From Acholeplasmataceae bacterium UBA6235 (GTDB taxonomy: Bacteria; Bacillota_I; Bacilli_A; Acholeplasmatales; UBA5453): a stretch of DNA of 32,942 bases. This document shows positions 1 to 7,194 of the stretch, piece by piece. The notes beneath the pieces were generated by a model, which was not told where the DNA came from, did no database searches, and worked only from the letters and a program-made list of their open reading frames with translations. The DNA lies in the NCBI GenBank assembly GCA_002441525.1, contig DJWH01000080.1:1-32942 (forward strand), written 5' to 3'. The number at the start of each line of letters is the position of its first letter. The stretch's first letter is position 1. The translations under genes and the position numbers were made by a program.

Positions 1-23
1 AAAGACGAACTTTCCTAGTAAAT

Positions 24-48
24 AAAAAAACCACTTCACTTGGCTTTT
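24..48 (-). terminator. Intrinsic terminator of the ABM monooxygenase gene
   Basis: Read on the - strand, an A-rich arm ending in GCCA pairs across a 7-nt loop (AGTGAAG) with TGG followed by a T run (TTTTTTTATTT). The stem is about 8 bp with one G-T wobble and overlaps the stop codon. The stem is weak, so this is a moderate call. Confidence 0.5.
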
Positions 49-364
49 ATTTTGCATAAACGGTCGCAAGTTCAAAGTAAGTTTCTTTGGTTGACTCAAT
101 CACACCAGGCATCTCACCATGACCTTTGCCACCTTTGTGTAACGCTTTGTGTTCTTCTGAACCTTCCCATGCATAGAAAGCTTCTCGACTTTCCCAGTAT
201 ATTTGAATTCGAATTAGATCAAATTGCGGGTTCTTTTCATCGATCCATACTTCACGTTTGACGAAACCAGCGATGGTTTGTAAACGGAATGGTTGACTGA
301 AACGTTCTTGTAAAACCGCTTTTTGACCTTTTTCAACTTTTAAAACCCGTGCAATTATATACAT
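47..364 (-). CDS. Antibiotic biosynthesis monooxygenase (ABM) fold protein, HmoA/IsdG-like
   Basis: Small cytoplasmic protein of about 105 aa with the dimeric ferredoxin-like ABM fold pattern: an N-terminal YIIARVLKVEKGQ strand-helix start, a central WESREAFYAWEGSEEH segment and a C-terminal strand near YFELATV. Many relatives are heme-degrading monooxygenases (IsdG/HmoA/HmoB) and others act on quinones; the substrate cannot be read from sequence. Two Met codons lie in tandem (368-370 and 362-364, - strand). GGAAG abuts the first but is 6 nt from the second, so the start at 364 is preferred. It is the only - strand gene and is divergent from the formate/nitrite channel. The ABM fold is fairly secure, heme degradation is a guess. 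Confidence 0.7.
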   Translation of the reverse strand: MYIIARVLKVEKGQKAVLQERFSQPFRLQTIAGFVKREVWIDEKNPQFDLIRIQIYWESREAFYAWEGSEEHKALHKGGKGHGEMPGVIESTKETYFELATVYAK

Positions 365-481
365 AATCATCTTCCTTTCATCCCTATTTTAACAAAACCT
401 TTGAGTGGGTTAAAATGATATGGTAAGGATTCTATATTAGTGAAGATTCAATTATAAATAATTATATATAAGGAGTAAAAC

Positions 482-1102
482 ATGAAATCTATTTTTTTAA
501 AAGCGTTGTACGCAGGATTATTGATTGGTATTGCGGCAGTTGCCTATTTATCGGTAGATAATGCCTATTTAGGGTCACTACTATTTAGTTTCGGCCTCCT
601 CATGATTGTATCATCCGGGTATTATCTTTACACAGGCAAAGTCGGCTACTGGGTGAAGGAAAAGAACTATACGAAAGTCTTAGCGATGACCATTTTAGGT
701 AATTTGGTTGGGACATTCATCATTGGACTCATGGTTAGGTTGATGCAACTACCGATCATATCTAAAACCGAAGCTCTATTAGAAATCAAATTGGAAAATG
801 GACCACTTAAAGTACTCTTGTTATCCATCCTTTGTGGTGCGATGATGTATTTGGGTGTGGAAGGTTACCGTAAAGCAAAATTGGAAACTGCGAAAGTTCT
901 TTTTGTCATCTTTGCTGTGATGATCTTTATCTTGTCTAAATTTGAGCACAGCGTCGCGAATATGGCGTACGTCTTTATCGGTGGACAACTCACGCTTAAA
1001 ACGTTACTTTACTTAACCATTATGGTTATCGGTAATGGCATCGGTGCGATGTTGTTATGCAAAATAGATCATAGTATTGAAAAATTAGATCTCAAAGACT
1101 AA
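482..1102 (+). CDS. Formate/nitrite transporter family protein (short FNT channel)
   Basis: Polytopic membrane protein of 206 aa with six likely transmembrane helices (about 5-24, 28-50, 65-88, 107-127, 134-152, 170-192). The FNT hallmark FEHSVANM sits at residues 154-161 and supplies the conserved pore histidine (H156). Members are pentameric channels moving formate, nitrite, hydrosulfide or lactate, usually with protons. At 206 aa it is clearly shorter than FocA/NirC proteins (about 270-285 aa), with short loops and no C-terminal tail. A strong AAGGAG lies 7 nt before the ATG. It appears monocistronic, with a terminator immediately after it. The ion carried is unknown; formate would suit a fermenter with a hydrogenase. 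Confidence 0.8.
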   Translation: MKSIFLKALYAGLLIGIAAVAYLSVDNAYLGSLLFSFGLLMIVSSGYYLYTGKVGYWVKEKNYTKVLAMTILGNLVGTFIIGLMVRLMQLPIISKTEALLEIKLENGPLKVLLLSILCGAMMYLGVEGYRKAKLETAKVLFVIFAVMIFILSKFEHSVANMAYVFIGGQLTLKTLLYLTIMVIGNGIGAMLLCKIDHSIEKLDLKD

Positions 1103-1125
1103 AGCGACCTTTTGGTCACTTTTTT
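1103..1125 (+). terminator. Intrinsic terminator after the FNT gene
   Basis: AGCGACC and GGTCACT pair across a TTTT loop with one C-A mismatch in the stem, followed directly by TTTTTCTCTTTTT. It begins right after the stop codon at 1100-1102. Confidence 0.6.
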
Positions 1126-1158
1126 CTCTTTTTGGTTTTAAATAAACCCTTTTTCTAG

Positions 1159-1174
1159 TACACTTATAAGTGTA
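1159..1174 (+). promoter_or_regulatory. 16-bp perfect palindrome upstream of the DUF1538 gene
   Basis: TACACTTATAAGTGTA is a perfect inverted repeat ending about 5 nt before the AGGAGGAGG ribosome binding site of the DUF1538/PII operon. It may be an operator or overlap a -10-like TATAAG. No matching -35 at normal spacing was found, and the cognate regulator is unknown. Confidence 0.4.
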
Positions 1175-1193
1175 ATGCAGGAGGAGGGATGAG

Positions 1194-2678
1194 ATGAAAT
1201 TTGCATTGTTATATGACAAAATCAAAGAATCAGCTGTTGCGATTTTGCCGGTATCAGCCATCATCCTCATCATCAGTCTTTCCATCGGCGTTGATACTGA
1301 TGACATCCTTCATTTCGCCATTGGGGTGGTATTACTGATCCTCGGATTAGCCATCTTTCAAATTGGGGCGTTCGCCTCGATGGTGTCGATTGCTGAAGAC
1401 ATTGGTATTTATATCACCAAGCGTAAAAAACTGGGTCTATTCATCGTAATTGCCTTTTTGGTAGGGTTCATGATTACCATCGCAGAACCAGCATTGTGGG
1501 TATTGGGCGATCAGTTTAAAGCGGTTATCCCACAAACTGTGTTGATATTCACGGTTGCGATTGGTGTTGGATTCTTCTTGATTTTGGCATTGGTTCGTAT
1601 ATTATTTCAAGTGCCTTTAAGGGCATTGTTCATAGGGTCATACGGGGTATTATTCATCATCGCGATTGCGGTCTCGATGAGCAGTCCTGACTTTATCCCC
1701 ATCGCGTTTGATTCTGGTGGGGTAACCACTGGTCCCATGGCGGTGCCATTCATCATGGCTTTGGGTTTTGGTATATCCCATGCCCGTGGTGACCGTGCAT
1801 CGGAATTGGATGCCTTTGGGTTGATTGGGATTGCTTCGATTGGCCCAATCTTGAGTGTGTTGATTTTAGGGTTGTTCTATCAACCAAGCGCGCCAATGGT
1901 GGATACCAGTTCAACCTTGCTCGATTATTTCTTAAGCAATTTAATTCAAATGGCGATTGCGATATTGCCGTTTATACTGTTTTTCGTCGTATTTCAATTG
2001 GTGGCTTTCAAGTTATCAAAAAACCGCGTAATCAAGATTTTTGTGGCTTTCTTCTATACGTATATCGGCTTGGTTTTGTTTCTGACTGGAGCCAATGGTG
2101 GACTCGTGAATATTGGCGGGTACATCGGTGCTTATTTCGCAGAAAATTTAGTCATGTTTTTAATACCAATCGGAATGGTTTTTGGCTTCATGGTGGTTTC
2201 AGCCGAACCATCGGTTGTCGCGCTCAATCACCAAGTTGAAGAAGTATCTGCGGGTGCGATTAGTCGTAAATTGATGATGATTGCGTTGTCTTCAGGGGTA
2301 GCGTTGGCCATTGGATTCGCATTATTAAGGGTGGTTACAGGCATCAGCATATGGTGGATCATTCTACCGGGTTATGTGATAGCTTTATCTTTAACATTTG
2401 TGTCACCACCGATCTTTTCTTACATTGCATTTGATTCTGGTGGGGCCGTTTCTGGTGCCATGACTTCCGCATTTCTAATGCCACTGGCTTTAGGGGCATC
2501 TAGCGCTATTGAAGGGTCAAACCCTCTAACCGATGCGTTCGGTTTGGTCGCGTTGGTTGCCTTAGCACCACTCATTACCATCCAAATATTAGGGATCATT
2601 GCGAAGCGAAAGACAGCCCATCGTGTGGTTGTATCCGTGGAAGATGAAATCATCGATTTGAAAGGAGAACGTTCATGA
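1194..2678 (+). CDS. DUF1538 double-domain membrane transporter-like protein
   Basis: Polytopic inner-membrane protein of 494 aa built from two copies of the DUF1538 domain. The duplication is visible: AEPALW (97-102) is matched by AEPSVV (337-342), FDSGGVTTGPM (172-182) by FDSGGAVSGAM (413-423), and DAFGL (206-210) by DAFGL (447-451 in DAFGLV). Spacing within the two halves is nearly identical, giving an offset of about 241 residues. As I recall, DUF1538 pairs from a halophile have been reported as Na+(Li+, K+)/H+ antiporters, but most members are uncharacterised. The start has a strong AGGAGGAGG site. The stop overlaps the next gene (ATGA), a PII-like protein, suggesting nucleotide- or metabolite-gated transport. 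Family assignment is good; substrate and direction are inference. Confidence 0.8.
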   Translation: MKFALLYDKIKESAVAILPVSAIILIISLSIGVDTDDILHFAIGVVLLILGLAIFQIGAFASMVSIAEDIGIYITKRKKLGLFIVIAFLVGFMITIAEPALWVLGDQFKAVIPQTVLIFTVAIGVGFFLILALVRILFQVPLRALFIGSYGVLFIIAIAVSMSSPDFIPIAFDSGGVTTGPMAVPFIMALGFGISHARGDRASELDAFGLIGIASIGPILSVLILGLFYQPSAPMVDTSSTLLDYFLSNLIQMAIAILPFILFFVVFQLVAFKLSKNRVIKIFVAFFYTYIGLVLFLTGANGGLVNIGGYIGAYFAENLVMFLIPIGMVFGFMVVSAEPSVVALNHQVEEVSAGAISRKLMMIALSSGVALAIGFALLRVVTGISIWWIILPGYVIALSLTFVSPPIFSYIAFDSGGAVSGAMTSAFLMPLALGASSAIEGSNPLTDAFGLVALVALAPLITIQILGIIAKRKTAHRVVVSVEDEIIDLKGERS

Positions 2679-2998
2679 AACTACTCATTACCATCGTTGC
2701 CAAAGGTAAAGCCGATGCGGTAGCGAAAATCATTCATCAAGGGATGATTCATTTTCAAACCACCATGTTGGGTGTGGGCACAGCCCCAAGTGAAATCATC
2801 GACATCTTATGTATGGGTAATCCCGACAAAGAAGTCTTGTTTTCAATGATTGATGATCAAGACGTTAATCCAATTTTCGATGATTTAAATGAGACATTGG
2901 ATTTCACAAATTCACACATTGGGGTAGCTTTTACCGTCGATGTCGATTCAATTGGGAAATTGGGTTATGATTTCCTATACCAAATGGAGGGGGAATAA
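2675..2998 (+). CDS. PII-like signal protein (first of a pair)
   Basis: A 107-aa soluble protein beginning MKLLITIVAKGKAD, the usual first strand and turn of the GlnB/PII ferredoxin-like fold, with a middle region (TMLGVGTAPSEIID) where PII proteins carry the T-loop. It overlaps the DUF1538 stop codon by 4 nt, so the two are translationally coupled. PII-type trimers bind ATP/ADP and small effectors and often dock onto transporters; here the partner is probably the DUF1538 protein. There is no conserved uridylylation-tyrosine T-loop like GlnB's, so it is a divergent PII rather than a classical nitrogen regulator. Family confidence is moderate. Confidence 0.65.
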   Translation: MKLLITIVAKGKADAVAKIIHQGMIHFQTTMLGVGTAPSEIIDILCMGNPDKEVLFSMIDDQDVNPIFDDLNETLDFTNSHIGVAFTVDVDSIGKLGYDFLYQMEGE

Positions 2999-3000
2999 GT

Positions 3001-3336
3001 ATGATGGAAGCACAATCGGTGATTCTATTCATCTGTAATCATGGTTATGCCTATGATGCCATGGCAGAAGCGAGAAAAGCGGGTGCCCGTGGGGGAACCA
3101 TCATCCATGGCAGAAGTAGCGTGTCTACAGAAAAACAAAAATTCTTTGGGATTACCATTCATTCTGAAAAAGATATTTTGATGGTCGTATGCAAAGAAAC
3201 ACAAAAAAATGATTTAATGAGAGCTATGACTTCAAAGTATGGGGTAAGTACCCAAGCCAGAGGTTTGTGTTTCTCGATGAAAGTTGAAGATTCGATTGGA
3301 TTTAGTTTCGAACCCTTAGACTTCAAGGTAGAATAA
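3001..3336 (+). CDS. PII family protein (second of a pair)
   Basis: A 111-aa PII-fold protein, more typical than its neighbour: the segment AEARKAGARGGTIIHGRSS (about residues 22-40) followed by KFFGITIHSEKDILMVV is characteristic of the Firmicute P-II proteins found beside DUF1538 transporters. GGAGGGGG lies about 8 nt before the first of two tandem ATG codons. It follows the first PII gene by 2 nt and ends the operon. Two different PII paralogues in one operon could form a heterotrimer or sense different ligands; this is inference. Confidence 0.75.
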   Translation: MMEAQSVILFICNHGYAYDAMAEARKAGARGGTIIHGRSSVSTEKQKFFGITIHSEKDILMVVCKETQKNDLMRAMTSKYGVSTQARGLCFSMKVEDSIGFSFEPLDFKVE

Positions 3337-3389
3337 AGAAGACCCCCTACCTCAATTTTGGGTCGAACTAAAGAAAGGTTTATACAATT

Positions 3390-4397
3390 ATGTCAACATT
3401 GTGGTTTGCAATCAACGCCATTATGCCGATTGTCCTATTGATCGTTCTCGGTTATGGGTTGATGCGGGTCCATTTTTTCGATGAGAAATTCTTGAAAATG
3501 GCGAATCGATTTGTGTTTTTTATTGCCTTGCCTGTTTTATTAGCGAAGAATATTTATGATGTTAGGTCGATTGATCAAATTGAGTTTGGCATTGTGATGA
3601 TTGCTCTTGTAGGGATATTCTTATTGTTTTTAATCGGTTTAGGTATTGTGATTTGGTTGGTCCCTAAGGATGAACGAAAAGGTGTGGTCTTACAGTGTTT
3701 GTTTAGATCCAATTTCGCCATCATTGGTTTGCCTCTCGCAACCTCATTGGGCGGGGGAGAAGCCGCTGCGCTGGTTTCCATTTTAGCGGCCTTTACCATT
3801 CCATTGTTCAATATTCTAGCTGTATTGTCCTTAACCATGTTCAACAAAGAACACGGCAACCTATCCTTCAAAAAAGTAGCCAAAGACGTGGTGAAAAACC
3901 CACTGATCATTGGTGTTGTTGTGGGCTCAATATTACTCATCATTCGTGAATTTATACCTAAAGTGGATGGCGAATTGGTTTTCTCTATCAAAGCGGATTT
4001 ACCATTCGTATATCAAGGCGTGAAGTATGTCGCGGACATTGCATCCCCACTAGCCCTCATCGTATTGGGGGGACAGTTTAAGTTTAAAGCCCTCGCTAGT
4101 ATGATGCGTGAAGTTTCTATTGGGGTGATTGGACGTCTCATATTCGCCCCTGTTTTAGGCTTCTCACTCATTTATTTAGTGGATGCGATCTTCCCTGGTT
4201 TTGAAATGAAAAGCAGCTATTTTGCAGGCATGATTGCGTTATTCGCTTCCCCTGTTGCGGTATCCTCAGCGGTCATGGCTTCTGAGATGAAAGCCGACGA
4301 ATCACTGGCAGCCCAATTGGTCGTTTGGACCTCCTTATTTTCGGTGTTTACCATCTTTGGTATTGTCGTTGTTCTAAGAAGTATCGGACTCATTTAA
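3390..4397 (+). CDS. AEC-family transporter (auxin efflux carrier / malate permease-like)
   Basis: Integral membrane protein of 335 aa with about ten transmembrane helices in the AEC (MdcF/MleP-like) pattern. The N-terminal block PIVLLIVLGYGLMR, the FRSNFAIIGLPLATSLGG segment (about 108-125), a central break near residues 190-210, and the C-terminal repeat ending in ASPVAVSSAVMASEM all fit. Bacterial members often exchange or export organic acids such as malate or malonate; the substrate here is unknown. A 53-nt gap follows the PII gene without a clear terminator, so readthrough from the DUF1538/PII operon is possible. AAAGAAAGG provides the ribosome site. A strong terminator follows. Confidence 0.8.
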   Translation: MSTLWFAINAIMPIVLLIVLGYGLMRVHFFDEKFLKMANRFVFFIALPVLLAKNIYDVRSIDQIEFGIVMIALVGIFLLFLIGLGIVIWLVPKDERKGVVLQCLFRSNFAIIGLPLATSLGGGEAAALVSILAAFTIPLFNILAVLSLTMFNKEHGNLSFKKVAKDVVKNPLIIGVVVGSILLIIREFIPKVDGELVFSIKADLPFVYQGVKYVADIASPLALIVLGGQFKFKALASMMREVSIGVIGRLIFAPVLGFSLIYLVDAIFPGFEMKSSYFAGMIALFASPVAVSSAVMASEMKADESLAAQLVVWTSLFSVFTIFGIVVVLRSIGLI

Positions 4398-4400
4398 TCC

Positions 4401-4440
4401 AACACGATTCTCTTTCAAAAGGGAATCGTGTTTTTATTTT
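4401..4440 (+). terminator. Intrinsic terminator after the AEC transporter
   Basis: AACACGATTC and GAATCGTGTT form a perfect 10-bp stem around a 12-nt loop, followed by TTTTTATTTT. It is positioned 3 nt after the stop codon region. Confidence 0.85.
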
Positions 4441-4456
4441 GATAATCGTCAAGAAT

Positions 4457-4486
4457 TTGTAAAGTCTGTGTTAAAATAAATACAGT
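4457..4486 (+). promoter_or_regulatory. Possible promoter of the VTC/DUF4956 operon
   Basis: TTGTAA (4457-4462) and TACAGT (4481-4486) are separated by 18 nt and lie upstream of an AGAGG ribosome site. The match is moderate; the gap after the preceding terminator means some promoter must be here. Confidence 0.35.
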
Positions 4487-4509
4487 ATGAATTACAGAGG
4501 TTTTATCGT

Positions 4510-5226
4510 ATGTCATTAGGCCAATCGTTTAATCGATTTGAAAAAAAATATTTGGTGACCAAAGCAGAAAAAGACGAACTCGTCGGTTTTTTATCACAGT
4601 ATTTAACCTTTGACGACTATTCAAAAGACGATTATTACACCATCTATAACATTTATTACGATACGGTCGATCAAAATATCATTAGACAATCTGTAGATAA
4701 ACCGCCTTATAAAGCCAAATTGAGACTAAGAAGTTATACCTGTCCTGTTCAACCGACCGATTTGGTATTCTTAGAAATCAAAAAGAAAATCGATGGTAAA
4801 GTGACTAAGAGACGGCTCATCATGACCTATGAAGAAGCCAATCGGTTCGTCATGAAGGGGATTAAACCACAGGTGTCTGATTATATGTCTAATCAGGTGC
4901 TGAATGAAATTGACTATTATTTGAAATGTAATCGAGTTCAACCGAACTATTACATCGCCTATGAACGTCGAGCGATGGCCGATGCACAAAACCTACTGAG
5001 AGTGACCATCGATAGACGTATCGATATACGCCGTGAAGATGTCAGTTTCTTATTGAGTGGTGGACAGTCGTTGTTACCGAAGGATCACTACTTAATTGAA
5101 ATCAAATCCGGTGAAAATTTCCCGGTATGGTTGGCACACAAATTATCACAAATGAATTTATTTGCGAGAAGCTTTTCTAAATATGGGGAAGCGTATCGTA
5201 TCAGTATACAAGGAGAAGAATTATAA
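4510..5226 (+). CDS. VTC-domain polyphosphate polymerase-like protein
   Basis: A 238-aa cytoplasmic protein with the VTC/CYTH tunnel fold. The charged tunnel motifs are all present: RFEKKY (9-14), IYYDTVD (48-54), KLRLRSY (70-76), FLEIKKK (87-93), KRR (100-102), YERRA (151-155), RVTIDRR (164-170), EIK (197-199) and SFSKY (221-225). Yeast Vtc4 uses this fold to make polyphosphate from ATP, and bacterial single-domain members are annotated as polyphosphate polymerases. The stop overlaps the ATG of a DUF4956 membrane protein (TAATG), the partner it very often has in bacteria, so a membrane-associated polymerase complex is likely. Assignment to the domain is secure; activity is inferred. Confidence 0.85.
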   Translation: MSLGQSFNRFEKKYLVTKAEKDELVGFLSQYLTFDDYSKDDYYTIYNIYYDTVDQNIIRQSVDKPPYKAKLRLRSYTCPVQPTDLVFLEIKKKIDGKVTKRRLIMTYEEANRFVMKGIKPQVSDYMSNQVLNEIDYYLKCNRVQPNYYIAYERRAMADAQNLLRVTIDRRIDIRREDVSFLLSGGQSLLPKDHYLIEIKSGENFPVWLAHKLSQMNLFARSFSKYGEAYRISIQGEEL

Positions 5227-5906
5227 TGGAAAACTTTTTAAAATTACCGATGACAAATATCACTTATACCACCGTCATCATTGTCTTGGTGGTTACCACT
5301 GTTTTGGGGATGTTACTATCCTTAGCACTTGCTTATATTCGCCGTAAAGAAGGCTATGACCGTTCATTTGTGGTTACGTTGATGTTGTTACCACTCATCA
5401 TTTCAATCATCATTATGTTGGTTTCGGATAACGTTGCGAGAGCGTTCAGTTTAGCTGGTGTATTCACCCTAGTACGTTTTAGAACCACCATCAGCGATAC
5501 CAAAGACATCACCTTTGTATTTTCAACCGTCGCGATTGGTTTAGCGACTGGGATGGGGTATATCGGATACGCTTTAATCATCACAGCCTTCATCATCGCG
5601 TTGTTATTATTCATCCATTTTGTAAAATTAGATGAAATCAAAGACAACCATGCGAAACTCAAAATTGTGGTACCTGAAAGTCTAAATTATGTCGGTGCAT
5701 TTGAACCCGTATTGAACAATTATTGTATGTATGCGAAACTCAAAAAAGTCAAGACGACCGATTTTGGTACCACATTCGAACTTACCTATTTGATCAATAT
5801 GAAGAATGGTATCAACCAAAAACTATTCATCGATGATTTAAGGGTCATCAATGGCAATTTAAACATCATATTGACTCAGGAGTATTTAGAAAGAACCGTC
5901 GAATAA
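5226..5906 (+). CDS. DUF4956 membrane protein, partner of the VTC protein
   Basis: A 226-aa protein with an N-terminal membrane half (helices near 16-38, 50-68, 100-122 and 125-140) and a soluble C-terminal half of about 85 residues. The region RAFSLAGVFTLVRFRTTISDTKD between the helices is the strongly conserved DUF4956 core. Its start overlaps the VTC stop by one base. Proteins of this family co-occur with VTC-domain proteins and may anchor them or move polyphosphate or phosphate across the membrane; no function is established. Confidence in the family is high, in the role low. Confidence 0.8.
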   Translation: MENFLKLPMTNITYTTVIIVLVVTTVLGMLLSLALAYIRRKEGYDRSFVVTLMLLPLIISIIIMLVSDNVARAFSLAGVFTLVRFRTTISDTKDITFVFSTVAIGLATGMGYIGYALIITAFIIALLLFIHFVKLDEIKDNHAKLKIVVPESLNYVGAFEPVLNNYCMYAKLKKVKTTDFGTTFELTYLINMKNGINQKLFIDDLRVINGNLNIILTQEYLERTVE

Positions 5907-5912
5907 TTTACC

Positions 5913-6344
5913 ATGAAATCCTTTCAATACCGCATTTCGATTGAAATCGAATTACCACGTCAAACGGTCGTTGAAAACTTATTTGACTACGATCAGTTTG
6001 TCAATTATCAAGAACCACCGCTACAGTCATATGCCTTAAAACAAGGTCAATATTTACAGCCAGGTGCCATTGTGGATTTGGTTTATCTGTATAAAAAACA
6101 AGAGATTCATATGGCAGAAATCACCGTAGAATGTGATTTGCCTAACAGCATTCATCAATTATTCATCTTAGGTGAAGTGAAGAACAAGTGCATATCTCAT
6201 TTCGTAGATACGAAAAAAGGGACACTTTGGACGATGGACGTGACCTTCCAATTCCCCAAAGACGATGGTCAAGACAAACTCGAATACATGAAGAAAACCG
6301 AAGAAGACATGGTTACTTTTAAACATTACGTGGAGAATTTATGA
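5913..6344 (+). CDS. SRPBCC-like (START/polyketide-cyclase fold) protein
   Basis: A 143-aa soluble protein. The beginning IEIELPRQTVVENLFDYDQFVNYQEP resembles SRPBCC proteins, whose first strand is followed by two short helices and a W/Y-containing turn, and the C-terminal helix after residue 120 suits the same hydrophobic-pocket fold. The ligand is unknown. It starts 6 nt after DUF4956 with a poor ribosome site, so it probably depends on coupling, and its TGA stop overlaps the GNAT gene (ATGA). The fold call is by pattern only. Confidence 0.55.
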   Translation: MKSFQYRISIEIELPRQTVVENLFDYDQFVNYQEPPLQSYALKQGQYLQPGAIVDLVYLYKKQEIHMAEITVECDLPNSIHQLFILGEVKNKCISHFVDTKKGTLWTMDVTFQFPKDDGQDKLEYMKKTEEDMVTFKHYVENL

Positions 6345-6829
6345 TCCGATTAGCAACTAGACAAGACATAACAGCCATCCAAGCCATTTATAAAGATGGA
6401 CGCACACTTATCGCTTCCTATGGTTCACCGCAGTGGCAAAACAACCACCCCGTGGTTGAAATCACTTACGCCGATATCGCACAAAAAGCACTCTATGTGT
6501 ATGAGGATACAGAAATCTTAGGGGTCATGACCGTATTTGATTATGAACCTACCTATGATGTGATTGAAGGGGCATGGCTGTCCGATTTGCCTTATAAAGT
6601 CATTCACCGTATCGCAACCAAAGCAGGTCACTATGGTAAAGGTATTTCAGCTTCATTGATTGATTATGTGTTTACCGGTTTACAGGCAAAAAGCATTCGC
6701 ATCGATACCCATGAACTGAATGTGCCGATGCAAAACTTACTCAAGAAGATGGATTTCACCTATTGTGGGAAAATCTACCTCAATCAAACCACCGACAGGA
6801 TGCGTTTGGCTTATCAAAAAGACAAATAA
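6341..6829 (+). CDS. GNAT family N-acetyltransferase
   Basis: A 162-aa cytoplasmic GNAT acyltransferase. It opens with IRLATRQDITAIQAIY, typical of the first strand and helix, has a central strand ILGVMTVFD, the acetyl-CoA binding turn HYGKGIS (about 105-111) and a C-terminal block MQNLLKKMDFTYCGKIYL that ends most GNATs. The turn is a shortened version of the usual Q/RxxGxG/A. It is the last gene of the VTC operon, overlapping the SRPBCC stop by 4 nt. The acyl acceptor cannot be predicted. No terminator is evident before the tRNA promoter 12 nt downstream. Confidence 0.8.
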   Translation: MIRLATRQDITAIQAIYKDGRTLIASYGSPQWQNNHPVVEITYADIAQKALYVYEDTEILGVMTVFDYEPTYDVIEGAWLSDLPYKVIHRIATKAGHYGKGISASLIDYVFTGLQAKSIRIDTHELNVPMQNLLKKMDFTYCGKIYLNQTTDRMRLAYQKDK

Positions 6830-6841
6830 TCAAAAAAGTCT

Positions 6842-6869
6842 TTGACAAATGAATCATATTCATTATAAT
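6842..6869 (+). promoter_or_regulatory. Strong promoter for tRNA-Val
   Basis: Consensus TTGACA (6842-6847) and TATAAT (6864-6869) separated by 16 nt. The expected start lies just before the tRNA at 6881. Confidence 0.85.
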
Positions 6870-6880
6870 AGATTATGCGT

Positions 6881-6955
6881 GGAGGCTTAGCTCAGCGGGA
6901 GAGCACTTGCTTGACGTGCAAGGGGTCATGGGTTCAATCCCCTTAGCCTCCACCA
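6881..6955 (+). tRNA. tRNA-Val (anticodon GAC)
   Basis: Full cloverleaf with encoded CCA. The acceptor stem is GGAGGCT/AGCCTCC; D-stem GCTC/GAGC; anticodon stem CTTGC/GCAAG with loop TTGACGT, giving anticodon GAC that reads GTC and GTT. The T-loop is TTCAATC. The T-stem ATGGG/CCCTT contains one T-T mismatch (6929 with 6943); a CCCAT arm would be perfect. It has its own promoter and terminator and so is a single-gene unit. Confidence 0.92.
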
Positions 6956-6970
6956 TTCATCAAGAAAAAT

Positions 6971-7006
6971 ACCACTTTACAGTTGATTCTGTTGAGTGGT
7001 TTTTTG
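6971..7006 (+). terminator. Intrinsic terminator after tRNA-Val
   Basis: ACCACTTTACAG and CTGTTGAGTGGT form a 12-position stem with one wobble and one mismatch around a TTGATT loop, followed by TTTTTTG. Confidence 0.85.
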
Positions 7007-7070
7007 TTATATTAATTATATTTACACACGTGAATTATGGTGTTAATATGTAATCATAACCATTTAAATG

Positions 7071-7108
7071 CTATCAAATTCATTATAAGCATATGTTTAT
7101 TTTGATAG
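7071..7108 (+). repeat. Inverted repeat upstream of the cytochrome b5-like lipoprotein gene
   Basis: CTATCAAA (7071-7078) and TTTGATAG (7101-7108) are perfect 8-bp inverted arms separated by 22 nt of AT-rich sequence. They could be a two-half-site operator or a hairpin. Nothing else in the stretch from 7007 to 7194 could be assigned. Confidence 0.35.
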
Positions 7109-7194
7109 TTGATGATTGGATTCATTGACATGCTTGAGCAAACCAATTTGAAATTGAAACACTTTACGATAAACTACAGTAAAAAGGGGGCTTT

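Noticed and set aside
3340..3363. Hairpin GACCC/GGGTC between the second PII gene and the AEC transporter
   Set aside because: Only 5 bp with a 14-nt loop and no T run; not a convincing terminator.
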